DNA of 64,000 nt from NCBI GenBank assembly GCA_027924585.1, contig BSBM01000320.1, positions 2,051,501-2,115,500 of the forward strand, given 5' to 3'. The position numbers and the translations under genes are program-made. The stretch comes from Larix kaempferi. Its lineage: Eukaryota; Streptophyta; Pinopsida; Pinales; Pinaceae. Under the pieces are notes generated by a model. It saw nothing but the letters and a program-made list of their open reading frames with translations. It did not search any database and was not told where the DNA came from. This document shows, piece after piece, positions 50,801 through 64,000 of this stretch; positions within the stretch are counted from its first letter, which is position 1; each line of letters starts with the position of its first letter.

Positions 50801-53252
50801 GAGGTTTTCATCCTCAATTTCCTTAATTCAATGAAGTTTTGTTTCTAATATGTAACTCTCGGATACATGTAGACGAATCTCCTTGATCGAGCAATAAAGA
50901 TGGTGGAATCCACTTAAGCTAACTGTCTAACTGAAACCAATAATAAACTAAGTGCGTGCAGTTTCAAAGATAAAATAAATATAGAATGATGGAAGCAAAT
51001 AACAAGATTTAACTATTTTCGTTAAGAAATATTTGTGAAGAGGGAGTCTGCTTTACTAGGGAGACTCTCACTCAATCACTCTAAGTTTTCTTTGAAGGTC
51101 TCCACCTCCACAGCAATGGTTTTTTATAAATATCTCTAAGAATATATGCTTCTTTGCTTGGACTTCATGACCTACACTGTGATTCCATACCAAAAGAAAG
51201 TGATACTTCTCACGCATGCATAAAGCTTTAGATCCTCTAGTTTTTTTAAGAAACACTACACTCACAGCTTGTGGTTCAATCTCAAGTCTTTAAATTTGGA
51301 ACGCACATATTCTTCTCTAACTATGGTAGCTTCATGATGGGTTAAATACTCAATTAATGGATTTTCATTTTCAATCTAATACCACACTCCAAATCTCTCC
51401 CCAGTTTTTCAAAGACTAAATGTTTAACCCTTGATTGGATACAACTGCAACGCTTGCTGTTGGATTAGTGATAAGCTTGCTAGGATTCTTGTGAGTTTTT
51501 CATTAAATTCAATCACTTGGGATACAATTTTCCAAGCTATTTCTAATAGGTTATTTCCTCTCAATTAGCAACATAAATGGATTGGTCATTGGATAAACTT
51601 TGGAAACATCTCAATCTGTCTATTCAATAATAAATCAACATTTTCACCAAGCTACATATCCAAATCCAAATCCCTAAAGCTAAAGAATCAATGATTTTGA
51701 AGTTTAATTCCATATTATTAGATACTCTTAGAAATGATGATGCATAATTTGAGCACCGCACTAAAAAAAGTGTTCATATGTGACTTGATTATATGGAATA
51801 CAAATTGGACAAGAGCTTCCATTTCCCCTATTTTACTTCTTCCCTCGGTATTCCCCATGCTTTCAAACCTCACCTTGCTACCATACCTACTCATCCTCTT
51901 TCTTCTTCTTCCATTATTCCTTCATCCTCACTTTTTGTATAGTGGTGTCACTATTGTAAGACACATTCCCATTATTCTACACAATGTTGGGTGGTGATTC
52001 AACACTAGACCACCACTAAAGCCTTATAGGTTTACCAACAATTTGCACAATATTTAAACCAAACTCTACCCTTTAACCCCATATTGACTCTAACAACATC
52101 TCTCTTTTGAACCCTACCTACCCCAAGCCCACTCGGATCTTGATGTCTCATGATTACTTTCCAGCTCATCATGAAATATTATTTACCTTTAACTATCACA
52201 TTATCACAACCCTATTTTTTTATAATGGAAAACATCATAATCTTCTCTTCACCACCTTGGTCAACTCTTTCCAGGTTCCAAAAGCAATCCATGTAAACCC
52301 TTGTCACCCTCGTGAGGCTAAAGATGAAGGATCCTAATTTTGGCTAGACAAAAATGTTCCAGTGTTTCTTTTCATGGCATGATTGATTATGAAATTATGA
52401 ATCTTCATAGTTTTGATTTAACTATCAGTATACCATATAAACATAAGCGCAACACCATCTAAAATGCTCCTCCCAATATATATCAATGCTCCATTTCCAA
52501 GCTTCCTAATGACCTGGCAAGTTTCAAATCTTGCGTGATTCTTTTTTCTGTGTAAATGTTTCCCTTGAACATGGTCTGGAAATATGCTAGAGAGACTTGA
52601 ATCCTGGTGGAGGCAATAGCAGTTCCCCACATTCACCTCCTTGCTATCACCAACCACCTCCCTACATTCACTGACCTATCAAGCCACTATTGACGGCTTG
52701 TTGTTTTGAGTGGGTAATGTTCAAGGATAAAACCTAAGTCCATGCTAGGTATTAATGTTGTCACGGGTTGGTAGTTTTACACTACATCTGTTGCTAAGGA
52801 ATTTTCAATGATCATAGTGTATCTGTTTATAGTGACCCTGATAAGTTAATTTTATTACTTCATAACAAATAACCACAAAAGTAGGTCAAGAAGACTAAGG
52901 GAGTACATCCAACATGGGTAAAAAGTCAGAGCACAAGAACAAATCTTAGATCAACAATTTTTTTAGCTAAAAGTTAAATGTCTAGCTAAGGGAATATATA
53001 AAATATGGTGCAAGTACCAGAAGGATGCCAGAAACTAAAATGTGTTGGTGTTGCATCAAAGAGAGGATGTCAAATCCTATTGGAATTGGTTGCTAAGGAC
53101 GAGGGAGAGAGCTATGAATCAATTTCCTCATGGAATTCATCAATGACTATGAAAGCGCCAATGCACTGGGGGATGATATCCTCTCAGGAGTAGTCATGGA
53201 TGAGAGATATGGATTCTCTATCCGGTTGAGATCGAAAGAGTGAGGAAGTCCA

Positions 53253-56200
53253 TGTAATATCCCAACTTTTTGACTAACTATGTTATGATGTTATATTGGG
53301 CTACGGCCCCAGCATATGTGATTTATTATTGGGCATAAGCCGTAGCATGTTTTGATCTATGTTCTCATGAGTTGATATATATTGGGCAGGTACTTTGATT
53401 GTTTCATTTTTTATTATATACTGGGCAGGAAAACCCGAATGGATAAACTTATGTTGTGATTCACTTACAATTATGATATACTGAGATTTTTATGTTACCT
53501 TATACTGTGCAGAGTATGATTCACATGGATGATTATTTAGTGTGTTGAGCATGGACTCAGAAACACAGGAATGACCTATATACTGGTCCTAAGCCCCGAT
53601 ATATTTAGAGGATTCTTATTTCGTACTGGTCCTAAGCCTCGATGTACGTTGAGTGTTGGGCATAAGCCGTGGAGCACTCCAAGCTTGAAAGAAAATGAAT
53701 ACCGGATCCAAGGCCACTTAAATATCCTAGATGTGCCTCACAACCACATTCTATCTCCAGTGTTGAGCATAGGCTCTGGAATTACACTAACGTAACGCCC
53801 ATGTGAGAGTGTTGAGCTAAAAGGCTCTGAAGAGCACTCGGGGTTACTAGATCTCAAGTGTTGAGTCGGGAGGACTCTGAATATCACTTGTGTGTTTTAT
53901 CACAACTATTCGACTTGATTAAATAAATCTTATTATCATCAAATACTGCAGGAACTACCATGTTAAAACGAGGGAATCTGACATGCAAAGCGAGAGACTA
54001 GAGGTGCCTTTACCAGCTTACCGAAACCGTCCAAAGAAGTGGACCCTTTCCTTAAAAAGAATGAAAAGAAGCATCATGTGAAACAAAATGCTTAAGGACC
54101 ACAAAGCTAAGTATTATTATTTAGGAGTTTCAATATATAATATTGTTATTTAAATTATATATATACTTATGCATAAGTGGGCTGCCACTTACTAATTATT
54201 ATTTATTAATATTTAGATAGAATTGTAATTTTTATATTATTATTATTATAAAAAAGATTAAAGATCAAAAACACTTTAGTAAAACAAAGTTGAGAAGTCC
54301 TAGTTCCAAAAATAACTAGCAGTTAAATAAGCAAATACTCTTTTATAATTTAAAATTATTTTGAAGAAACCAGTGAATTCCAACAGTCCTAGTTCAAGAT
54401 TTGTCCTACTTAAGGAGGACAGACCCCGAAGTTTGGGGGATCTTTTCTTTTAGTATTATGATGTCAAGACAAACTCTCTGTTCAAAGAAGTGAACCTTCC
54501 CACATCAATTTTCCAGATATGAACCAGCTACATATCTAAGGCCTCTACCTCTCAGTTTGCATGTTAGAACCAGCTTGGGGGGATTCCTACTGAACCAGGA
54601 ACGGTTGTAGAATCATGGTTGGGTGGAACGTGGTAGTCCCAAATTCGTCCATTTCAATATCGATTATCAGGTCAGCTGAGGGTTCAGCAGTTTTTCATTA
54701 ACTAGTTGGCTGAGTGTGCAGGTCATTACAAGCAGGAGCAAGCTACAGGAATAAGCAGGTATGAAAATCCTATAAGACCTTCAAACTAATTATTTTCTCT
54801 TCTGAATGGTATGTTAAACAGTATTGTTCTCTATATCATATTTTAAATTCAAGATCTGCCCAGAATCCCAAGGCATTGCCTAGCAGGTATAGCCAGCTAG
54901 CCTTTGCTAGTCAAACACAATTTTACACTTATAAAGTTTGGGGATTGTGAAGCATTGTTTTAATTATTAAATCTAAGTTTTTATTTCCTTCTTATCTGTC
55001 AATAGATTTTTGAGTTAAATTGTAGCATGTCCATCTAACTACTAAAATCAATTTTCTTTTAGCATAAATGTTGGTCACTTTATAAAACGATTTAGAAACT
55101 AAGATCCCCAAACTTAGCAAACATAGTCATTACATAAATCTGGTAGAAACGAGTCTGTAGGGCTTAACCCTAGCATTTTTCTTCCTTTTTGTTTTATTTA
55201 CATTTTCTTTCCAAAGCAATTGCTCTCAAACCACGACGACGTTACACAGAAAACAAGACTGATATATATCCACTACCGATCTAAATAGTTCTTTCTTTTT
55301 CTTTTTAGAAATCATACATCTACCACATTTAAAACGAAGACAGCATATAGGAAAGAGATCGTTACATACTCATACACACTTTTCTTTTCCAATGAAAAAC
55401 AAGCATCATACTTAGCTATCGCTACCAATCATCACCCTAGCACATCGAGGGGACATAGAACTCTTACAAACACACAGACCCTAGTATTCTATCAAAACAA
55501 GAATAAATGCCAATAAGTATGCAGTACAAATAGACGGTGATTTAAAGTGCTGGAAAGTTACAAACGCAGACGCCTATCGAAAACAGAGGTCAAGGGTCGA
55601 ATCCCATGGTCTTCTCATGCCCAAAACTTGTAAGTATTTTTCCTACGGGATTCATTATTTCCAACCAAAAATAAGATGTTGCGTACAGCTCTTGAAACCC
55701 TCTCCACACAAATTTCCACTCTACCAACACAGATAGTAAGTGAATCGAGACCATCTTACTCAAACCCTACCTACATTACCAAATTAGATGTGCAGAGAAC
55801 CTCAGTCGATCTCCTATGTTTCCAACAAGCAACTCATCGTATGCACAGAAATATCATAGCACTATTTCAACTCAGTTAGCAAGCAAATTGAAACCAACAC
55901 ACAAATCCTAGCTACGTTTGCCAAACTGAAGGCGCCAAAGACATTTTATCATTCAGACATTTGGAACAACAGTTATAAATTTCCCAGAAACTCCATAATT
56001 TTAGAATCGAACCAGTACAGACTTAGAGTTTTGTACTCACACGGGAAAACGTATAGAAGTAAATACCATTTTTAAAACCGTTACAACCATACATCTCAGA
56101 TAGGAGTCATGTCCTCTTTTCCAGAAACAAAATAGCATTTACATTGTTCAGAAATTAGAAATGTTGAGCAACAAAAATAGACCCGGATTCATAATCGATT

Positions 56201-57591
56201 TTTACATCACAGTCCCAACTGTGTATTCAGCTTTAAAGTGCATTGAAACCCACATTTCCCTGGTCTAGCCATTAAGCAACCAACAGACTTCCCGAAGTGA
56301 TTCAGTAAAGCCAATGGCTTACGGGAGTCTCTTTCCTAAACCAGGACAAGACGCATACATCCATCATCAAAGGTGCGAGAGGTAGGGAAACGAGTGGGTA
56401 AGCTGGACTTACCAATACCCTAGCCACGCCTACAGCACCAGGAGCCATCGCAGCTTCCAAACCAAAGCATTTTATCACCTGCCATTACAACACATTTCAC
56501 TAGTTAGTCAACCCTGCGATTTCGAATCAAAAGCAGAAAGGTAAAATCTCAACACAGTGGAGTCTTTTCTTACCTGTTAGAAGTATTACATCCGCGAAAT
56601 AGTCGAGCTCCACAGACGCTAAATGCACTGACCACGAGCATTGCTCGGGTCAGGGCACACACATAGCCACCTTATGAATGAAGTGTAGAACCAGCAAGAC
56701 TAACAACAAGTCGCAAACCAGACTGAGGAAAACAAAACCCCAAATGCTACCAAACCATCGATGAGAGTCTGTCAACCACTTCGCATTAAAGGTGCAGTTA
56801 TTGCCACACTAACCCTATCATAGTGGAGGTTTGATTTTTGAACAAAAGCTATAGTGGAGTCGTGAACTCAAACCCACACTTGTTTAATTTACAAAATAAT
56901 ATAGTGGAGTCATGGACTCAATTCACCCTTGTTTAAATATACAAAAGACTCATAGTCGTGAACCTCGCCTTGGGAATAATTATATTGTGAACTCCCATGG
57001 CATGGGGTACCCGTTATTAATAGTTTGTCATTCACCCTAGTAACATGAAGCCATTAGTAAAGTATGGGCCAACATCTAGGGGTAGCACGTTCAGGTTAGA
57101 AATACCTGCAACCACAGAAGTAAGGAATAACATTAGCAATATGCTAAGTAAGTCCGGCAACCACAAATCTTACCCATACCTCTCGGCAACCCTGCCGAGG
57201 TATGTAATTACCTTTCCTGGAGTATTACAGCACCCACCATGAGAACAACATACCATCAACAAAGGAGCTCATCACCTGAAGGTGTCATTAGACATTCACA
57301 TTCCAGTCCCATGATTCTTGAAACATTAAGGAGTGCTATTTCTTCCTTTGCACTAACATGTACAACTGTAATTAAAACATGCCATCATTTTGTTTCCACA
57401 TCGCTTCCGCAGTTCTAGAACTCACACATTGAAGAGACCCTGTTATATAAAAGTCTTATGCTTACATTTCTTTATGCAAGTATGGATGTTTTTATTTATG
57501 TTAAAATTAACTTATGAATCCTTCTCCTTTGAATTAACGATTATTGCAGGCAGGAAAAATTTTAAATTTTTGTTATTTTTGGGACATTACA
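53253..57591. mobile_element. Solo LTR A, copy 3
   Basis: Same insertion again, flanked by GTCCA at 53248..53252 and 57592..57596. Small substitutions and indels distinguish it from copies 1 and 2, for example two extra A bases in a TA-rich stretch near 54153. Confidence 0.8.
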
Positions 57592-60072
57592 GTCCAACTC
57601 TCCTAACACTCAAGGGTGAGAATTTGATAATTCTTGAAGAAACTACTGCGAAGTCCTAGTTTGGGTAGTCGCCCCTGAAATAAATCAATGATGAGGATGG
57701 AACTTAATATTCTCAATTGGCGCGTTTTTTTAGTATTTTTTTATTTTTACCCCTGGGAAGTTTGGCTTTTCAAAACTATCATGTTTTTTTTGTTCGGTGT
57801 TTTGTATCTTCTTTTTTTCTAGGAAGTCGACAAGAAGAATTTTGTTAATAAATAGTTTACATATTTACATTCATATCATATTCCCTTACAAGCTCGACGC
57901 TATATTTGATATTCAATTTTGACCCTTAGAATAACAAAAAAATGGTGTACCACCTATGATCTGTTACAGTTTTCCATATTTAAACGGGAGTGATTAAAAT
58001 CTAACTGCTATATGGCCTGATAAACACCGTCTAGATCTCTTTCAATATCTAAGGCAAAAATAGATTAAACTACTATGGTGATGTAGACCGTTGCATTCAT
58101 GACAACTAAAATTGGTTTTTCCATATAAGGTTTTCATCATCCATGAATTCAAGCCTCTATCACAAATTGATATGAAAGCATAAAACTAAAAGAAGCATGA
58201 AAACCAAAACTTTTATCCCGGGAAGCATAAATTTTCAACCAGAGGAGGCTTGGGCCCATAAATTCCTCTCCATGAATATGTTCTTCATTTTTAAATTCTT
58301 TCTCAAGGATATATTCCATCATTTTTATTTGGGTAGTGGCATACATTTCAGCATAATCTTGAGCCACTTTATGTGTGTACAAACTTCACCCGTGTCTTTC
58401 ACCATATTAAAATTTTATAAAAATGTGGGAGGACAGAGACAGAGTAAGGGTACAAACTAGAGAAATTAGGTAGACTTATTTTGTGATCCAGAGGGATATC
58501 GGTGGCCACCCACCTATTCCACTGGCTCAAATCAGCTTCCCATTTTGCCAATTTTCTAGTAATGTTTCTATAGTTTTTCGAGTCCCAAACTTCCGGGGCC
58601 GTTTTGAGGCCCTAAACGATGTTTCTTGGGAAATCTTGGTCCAATGGAGCCCATCTATTTCATGGCCCACCGCGTAGTCCTCGAATATATCTTTCCAACG
58701 GGTTACCGAGCGCCCCAAACGGAGATCGTATGCAAAAGTTATGACCCCGGGAAGTTGACTGTTCAACTAACCACCTTGTGGCCTCAAACTTTATGGCGGT
58801 TCATCTTCTAGGGTTAGGTTTTTGGATGCTTGGGATTATCTCCCTCATGCTTATGATAAATAGGCCCTTTCGACCTCTCTTTGTATTCATCTTGACACGA
58901 ATGAGCACAGCGGCCACATCTCTCCTCAGAAATAGCTACTACCATTCTAGTTGTTGTATTTACAATCTCTTCTATTTCCGATATTTAATCGAATATGTGT
59001 TTCCTGTATCGCTGTGTTTCTTGCCATATATCTATGTATGTGAATGTATATCTCTGTATATGCTATCTTTTGTTTCGTTCCCACACAAATCCGGATCAGT
59101 TTGCCATCCTCTAAATGAACTAGTTAATTATCACATTATTCTACTTCAATTCCTCTTTCAGGTATTTTGTGGCATTCATGTTTGAAGTCTAAATAACATT
59201 GCTTGCCACTTAGTCCTACACGACAAGGAGGATAACCATATGTCAATTCAACTCAGTCCTACACGACGAGGAGGAAAATCAAAGTTCCACTAAACTCAAT
59301 GCTACATGATGAGGAGGGAAATCACAAAGCAGTTACCAATCCCCCCATCTCAGGGAGAGCTTCTCCATCCTCCCTGTCTCGGGGAGAATGTCTCACTGAT
59401 GCTGCGACATCAACAATTGTTGTATCACAGTCTGCAGATTGACTCGTGCACATTGTAAATTCCATTCTTGACTTGAACTTGAACACCTTCCTTTCAAATT
59501 GTCAAATACTATTGGCTCAACACTGAAAATGCTTCGGGTCTCAATCTGCTTCACCCATGTACTTCTTCTGTTAATCCTAATTCTTGTATGCTTGTTTTGA
59601 AGCTCTAATGTGAAAATTCAACAGATTAAAATTGTTTTCATGTTTCCGATGGCCACATGTTGTATGACATAGAAAAATTTTCATTTAGTTTGATGATTTT
59701 TTGAATATTTAGAACCTTATATTTATTTAATAATTCATTTCATTACGGGTGCGTGAAAAACAGAAGCAGTTGGGTTTGAGAAAGTGCCTTGGATGTACCA
59801 GACAACCCCATCGGTGATCCAGGTAGGCTCCAACATTGCATTCTAAACTTGGGTATGATTTTTATTAGATTCTTGTCAGTAATTTCCAGATTTTTTATCA
59901 TTGCAATTCTAAGGGAAGCAATATTTAAGAATTGCTCTTATGCCTTTCAATTTCTCCCAGCTCCCATGGAAAGGTATAACTTAGCATTATGTAGAGTTTC
60001 GGGGATGCCAACTAAATTATTTTTCTTCACCTCAATAGAAAAAATCAAGTAGTCAATTTGCATTTTGTAAGT

Positions 60073-60532
60073 CACTACAAGGAAAAGGCCCTCTAGTGGA
60101 GGTTATAGCAGGAGACCCTAAAAAAGAGGTCGAAATTCCATTTATAGTGGAGGTTTCTAAGGGAGGCGATCGGGCGAAGATTTTAGCATATGTTGTTTTT
60201 CGGTGTGTTTAACACCAAAACACATTGGTGCATTTCTAAACATAACGCAGCGGTGTGGCACGAAATTCTACGGCACCACGACAGAGAAAAAATATCGATA
60301 AAAAAAATTAATTAAAAAACTCGTGTTATTTTAATACCCGTTTCGCGATGTGTTAATAGATACTAAATGCACCAGGGCATTATAAGATAAAATCCACAGT
60401 GTGGTTAATAGATGATAATTCATCGCATTATCAATATATTTGTTAACGGCAAGTCAAATAAAAGGTGCACCAGATAACCATAACCGCATCGGTGCATGTT
60501 TAATCAACAAACACACAGCCTTTTACTATAAA
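60073..60532 (+). mobile_element. CACTA-type transposon left end, copy 3
   Basis: Same terminus and subterminal motifs. Its continuation beyond LTR B lies outside the window. Confidence 0.5.
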
Positions 60533-63500
60533 TGTAATATCCCAAATTTTGGACGGACTATTTTATGATGTTATATTGGGCCACGGCCCTAGCACCTGTG
60601 ATTTATTCTTTTGTAGACTGACACATTGGGCATGGACCCTGACTAAATTTCATTACTTGATTATATACTAGGCAAGGGAGCCCCAATGTTCTTATTATGT
60701 TTTGATGTGGGTACAAAACCCTAATACATATTGAGATGACCTTTTGTTACTTATTGTGCAGAGCTGTGATTTTACATGTTTATCCTATATGATGTGTTGA
60801 GCGTGGACTTCGAAACACACAAGAGACCTACGTACTGGGCATAAGCCCCGATGTACCTAGATGAATGTTTATGTATTGGGAGCAAGCCCTCATGTACACT
60901 GAGTGTTGGGCATAAGCCCTGGAGCACTCCAAGCTTGAAATAAAATGAATACCGGATCCGAGGCCACTTAAATAGTTTAGATGTGCCTCACGACCACATT
61001 CTATCTCTAGTGTTGAGCAGAGGCTCTGGAATTGCACTAGCGTAACACCCATGTGAGAGTGTTGAGTTAAAAGGCTCTGAAGAGCACTCGGGGTTACTAG
61101 ATCTCAAGTGTTGAGTCTGAAGGAATCTGAAAAGCACTTATGTTTCTTATCACAACTATTCGAATTGATTAAATAAATCTTATTATCATCAAGTGCTGCG
61201 GGAACTACCACGTTAAAACGAGGGAATCTGACATGCAAAGGGAGAGACTAGAGGTGCCTATCCTAGCTTACCGAGACCGTCCAAAGAAGGGGACCTTATC
61301 CTTAAAAAGATTAAAAAGAAGTATCATGTGAAGATACATAAAATATAACATCACCACTTAAAGCATAAATTAACTAAATAGTAGTTTCCTATGGTTAAGC
61401 ATGCATAAAAGCCTCAAGGCTAATGTTATTATTAACAACTTTAATAATAATGATTGTTACTATTTCTTTATTAAACACATTTGTTTTATATATAGTTGAT
61501 GCATTGGGTTAAGAAATCAATAATGCATTAATAAATAAATTGAAATATTAAGTTGATCACAAATTATAGAAAGGCTTAAATAAAAAAAAATACTTTAGTT
61601 AAACAAATGGAAAAGTCATAGTTCCAAAAGAACTAGTGATTAATTAAAACAAATATTCTTTTATAAATTAATTTATTTGATTTAAAGAAACCAAATTATT
61701 CCAACAGTCCTAATTCAAGATTTCCCTACATAAAGAGGATAGACCCCAAAGTTTGGGGATCATCTTTTCATCATCACTCTCTTATGGAATCAAAGAGAAT
61801 TTTCTGCTCCAAGAATTGAAGTAGCTCACATAAGTTTTAGACCTGAACCAGCAGTGGACCTAGGGTCTCTATCTCTCAATTTGCATGTCAGAACCAGCTC
61901 GGGGGGATCCATACTAAACCAGGAACGGTTGTAGGATCAAGGTTGGGAGGAACGTGGTAGTCCCAAAGTTATCTAGTCAAGGAATCATTCAAATCAGGTC
62001 AGCTGAACACAGCAATATTTTCCACTAATTAATGGTTTGAGTGTGCAGGTTACTACAGAAGAAGGGCACGTTACAAGCTTGCAGGTATGAATTATTCCAC
62101 TCACCATATTTTATTTATGCAATTTGAATAGCTTGTTACTTAGTATTTAATTCCCTTAAACCATCTACATCAATACTTTTCTTAAGGAGCAAAGGGCCTT
62201 TAGGGAATGGGTTAAATGCATATCAAACTTCATATTCAGAAACCTTATCAACCCTGGAAAATTACTTCGTGATGACTGTCGCATGTCTAGCATGGCTAGT
62301 CCACTAGCCTGTGCTAGACATCTATGTAGAAAATCTATAGACTAGTATTTCCTATAAGTTTGAACAGACAGTATCCTTTTTATTCTGACAGTATCTTATA
62401 TACTAATCAGTCATTGTTTCCATTATAGTTTGGTTATTTATTAGACAGGTAAATACATGTATTACAGAGATCTTGTAGAACGAAAGATAGGGCTTAGACA
62501 GCCACAAATACCTTTTTCATATTTTATTATTAACCAAATTATTGTAGATTTATTCCTGATCTAAACCATTATTTCAAATCCAAACGAAATGCTAAATCCA
62601 AACCATACAGACGCCACACAGAAAATGAAAATAATAGTTGTAAAGAGAACTTTAAACATTCACACATATTTTTCTTTATTTATATATATATATAAATCAA
62701 AACACAAGTCAAGGGGTCGAACCCCATGGTCTTTCTTTTGCCAAAACGCATCAACATGTAGCTGCAAGCTACAAACCCACACTCTCATAAAATGAGAATT
62801 TCGGGTATAGATATCAAACATACAAATCTAGAATAACAGCTGTTTAAAGAATCTATACCAACAGTAACATCTACAGGATGCCCACCTGGGCGTCATCGTT
62901 TTCCTTCTTTTACAAATCACCACAGTAGAATCTCTCCATCAAACACTATGTCCAGGAATCCAATGCAGACAAAAGTCAAAACCCAGGGGTCTTTAAATTC
63001 AAAACTACAGTACAAGTATAGCTTCATTACGAAACCATGATGCTTTCATTTACAGTCCACATCGAAAATTAAACAGACAGAGCTACAATCAAAATGAGAA
63101 TTCATTACGGCAACATAAAACCCCATAGGCTGAGCCACTGTTACATTCTCGGAACCAAAAACGACATTGATAGAAAATCTAGAAACGTTGTACTTCTTAC
63201 CCATATTCAAAACATACATCCAAAACACCATACATCATACAGGGAAGAATTCCCTGTGCAAAACCCAATTTCATGACAAACCACAAGAACCACAAATGAA
63301 TGTGCCAACAATGGCCATTAAAACCAGAGTATACTAGTCAAAAGCATCGGGCAAGTAATAAAAATGATCTTCTAAATACCCATAGAAATTACACAGGAGT
63401 TCCTTTTCACTACATCTCATTATTACATTTCGAAACCCCATAGATTCAATGCATTCGATGGTCCAGCCAATAGGCGACCCTTCCAGACTTCCAAATAGAA

Positions 63501-64000
63501 TCAGTGTGCCAAAGGCTCACGAAATCCTCCCATGAAACAAAACGAGACACATAAATGCACCACCAGAGATGCGAGAGGCAGAGCAACGTGGGTGGGTAAG
63601 CTAGACTTACCAATACCCTTGACACGCCAACAGAAGCCCAGGACGCCCACGGCATTACAACCGAAGCCACTACCACCTGCCAATCCAACAAGGAAACGCA
63701 AGTTAAACCCTCAAGAGGTATGCATAGGGAGAAATGAGTCCCATAACAGGTTGACGATTTTAGCAAGGCCATACCTGAGCAGGATACGACACTCTCCACG
63801 CCGCCAGGCGAGCTAAAACGCCACATGCACTGACCATGAGCATAGCTCAGGCCAGGGCACGAAGGCACCTCCAGAATATGGTGAAGTGCTGAACCAAAAC
63901 CAAACGGAAACGCAGAAGGCTTGACCAAGGAAAACCCCAAATCGTTACAAACCCTCACTGGACAGCCTGTCATCCACTTTACACCAAACCCTGCTTTATT
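60533..64000. mobile_element. Solo LTR B, copy 3 (cut by window edge)
   Basis: Same left boundary as the other copies, preceded by ATAAA at 60528..60532. The right end lies beyond the window. The TA repeat is shortened to 14 bases at 62681..62694. Confidence 0.75.
62681..62694. repeat. TA microsatellite, copy 3 (7 units)
   Basis: Same locus, strongly contracted compared with the 17 and 18 units of copies 1 and 2. Confidence 0.9.

Larger units (their letters stand above)
47420..64000. repeat. Tandem 23.7-kb unit, copy 3 (cut by window edge)
   Basis: Third unit, present for about 16.6 kb and truncated inside solo LTR B by the window end. It is collinear with copies 1 and 2. Private differences include altered bases in a short stretch near 49092 and a much shorter TA repeat near 62681. 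The RRM gene of this unit would lie beyond the window. Confidence 0.96.

Noticed and set aside
1-64000. CRISPR array, bacterial operon, organelle or rDNA explanation for the repeats
   Set aside because: The repeat unit is 23.7 kb with eukaryotic transposon features. There are no short spaced repeats, rRNA genes or organelle genes.
23711-64000. Mosaic variant pattern among copies as proof of gene conversion along the unit
   Set aside because: With three copies every two-state variant is private to one copy, so pattern alone cannot show exchange. Only the dense cluster at 11215..11425 stands out.

Overview
The window looks like nuclear DNA of a land plant, probably a seed plant, though I cannot name the group. 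It is AT-rich and gene-poor. It carries long LTR sequences with TG...CA ends and 5-bp target duplications, a CACTA-type transposon end, AT-rich minisatellites, and a eukaryotic RRM gene resembling nuclear poly(A)-binding proteins (PABPN type). I see no bacterial operons, no CRISPR array and no rRNA or tRNA gene.

The dominant feature is a head-to-tail tandem array of a ~23.71-kb unit: 1..23710, 23711..47419 and 47420..64000 (the last cut by the window edge). The copies are nearly identical, but each has private substitutions and small indels. The unit phase is arbitrary because the window opens inside the array.

Order within one unit (copy 1 coordinates): degenerate ~80-bp repeats at the seam (23455..23665, continuing at 256..420 of the next unit); unrecognised AT-rich DNA with one 82-bp duplication (440..5580); a weak Copia reverse-transcriptase-like remnant (5582..5770); solo LTR A (5830..10165, target duplication GTCCA); a degenerate LTR-like block (about 11056..11755) followed by three spaced 20-bp motifs; a CACTA left end (12648..13107) interrupted by solo LTR B (13108..17353, target duplication ATAAA/ACAAA) and resuming at 17354; AT-rich DNA with several short tandem duplications (18263..20115); then the only convincing gene, an intronless minus-strand RRM protein (21175..21774), and its upstream region (21775..23454).

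The transposon insertions sit at identical positions with identical target duplications in every copy, so they pre-date amplification of the unit. Each unit delivers one copy of the RRM gene. Two copies (21175..21774 and 44884..45483) are in view; a third would lie beyond 64000.

The most unusual signal inside the unit is a run of consecutive stem-loops in both solo LTRs. Outer stem sequences differ from hairpin to hairpin, and several base pairs change in a compensatory way between LTR A and LTR B. This suggests selection on RNA or DNA structure in the ancestral retroelement.
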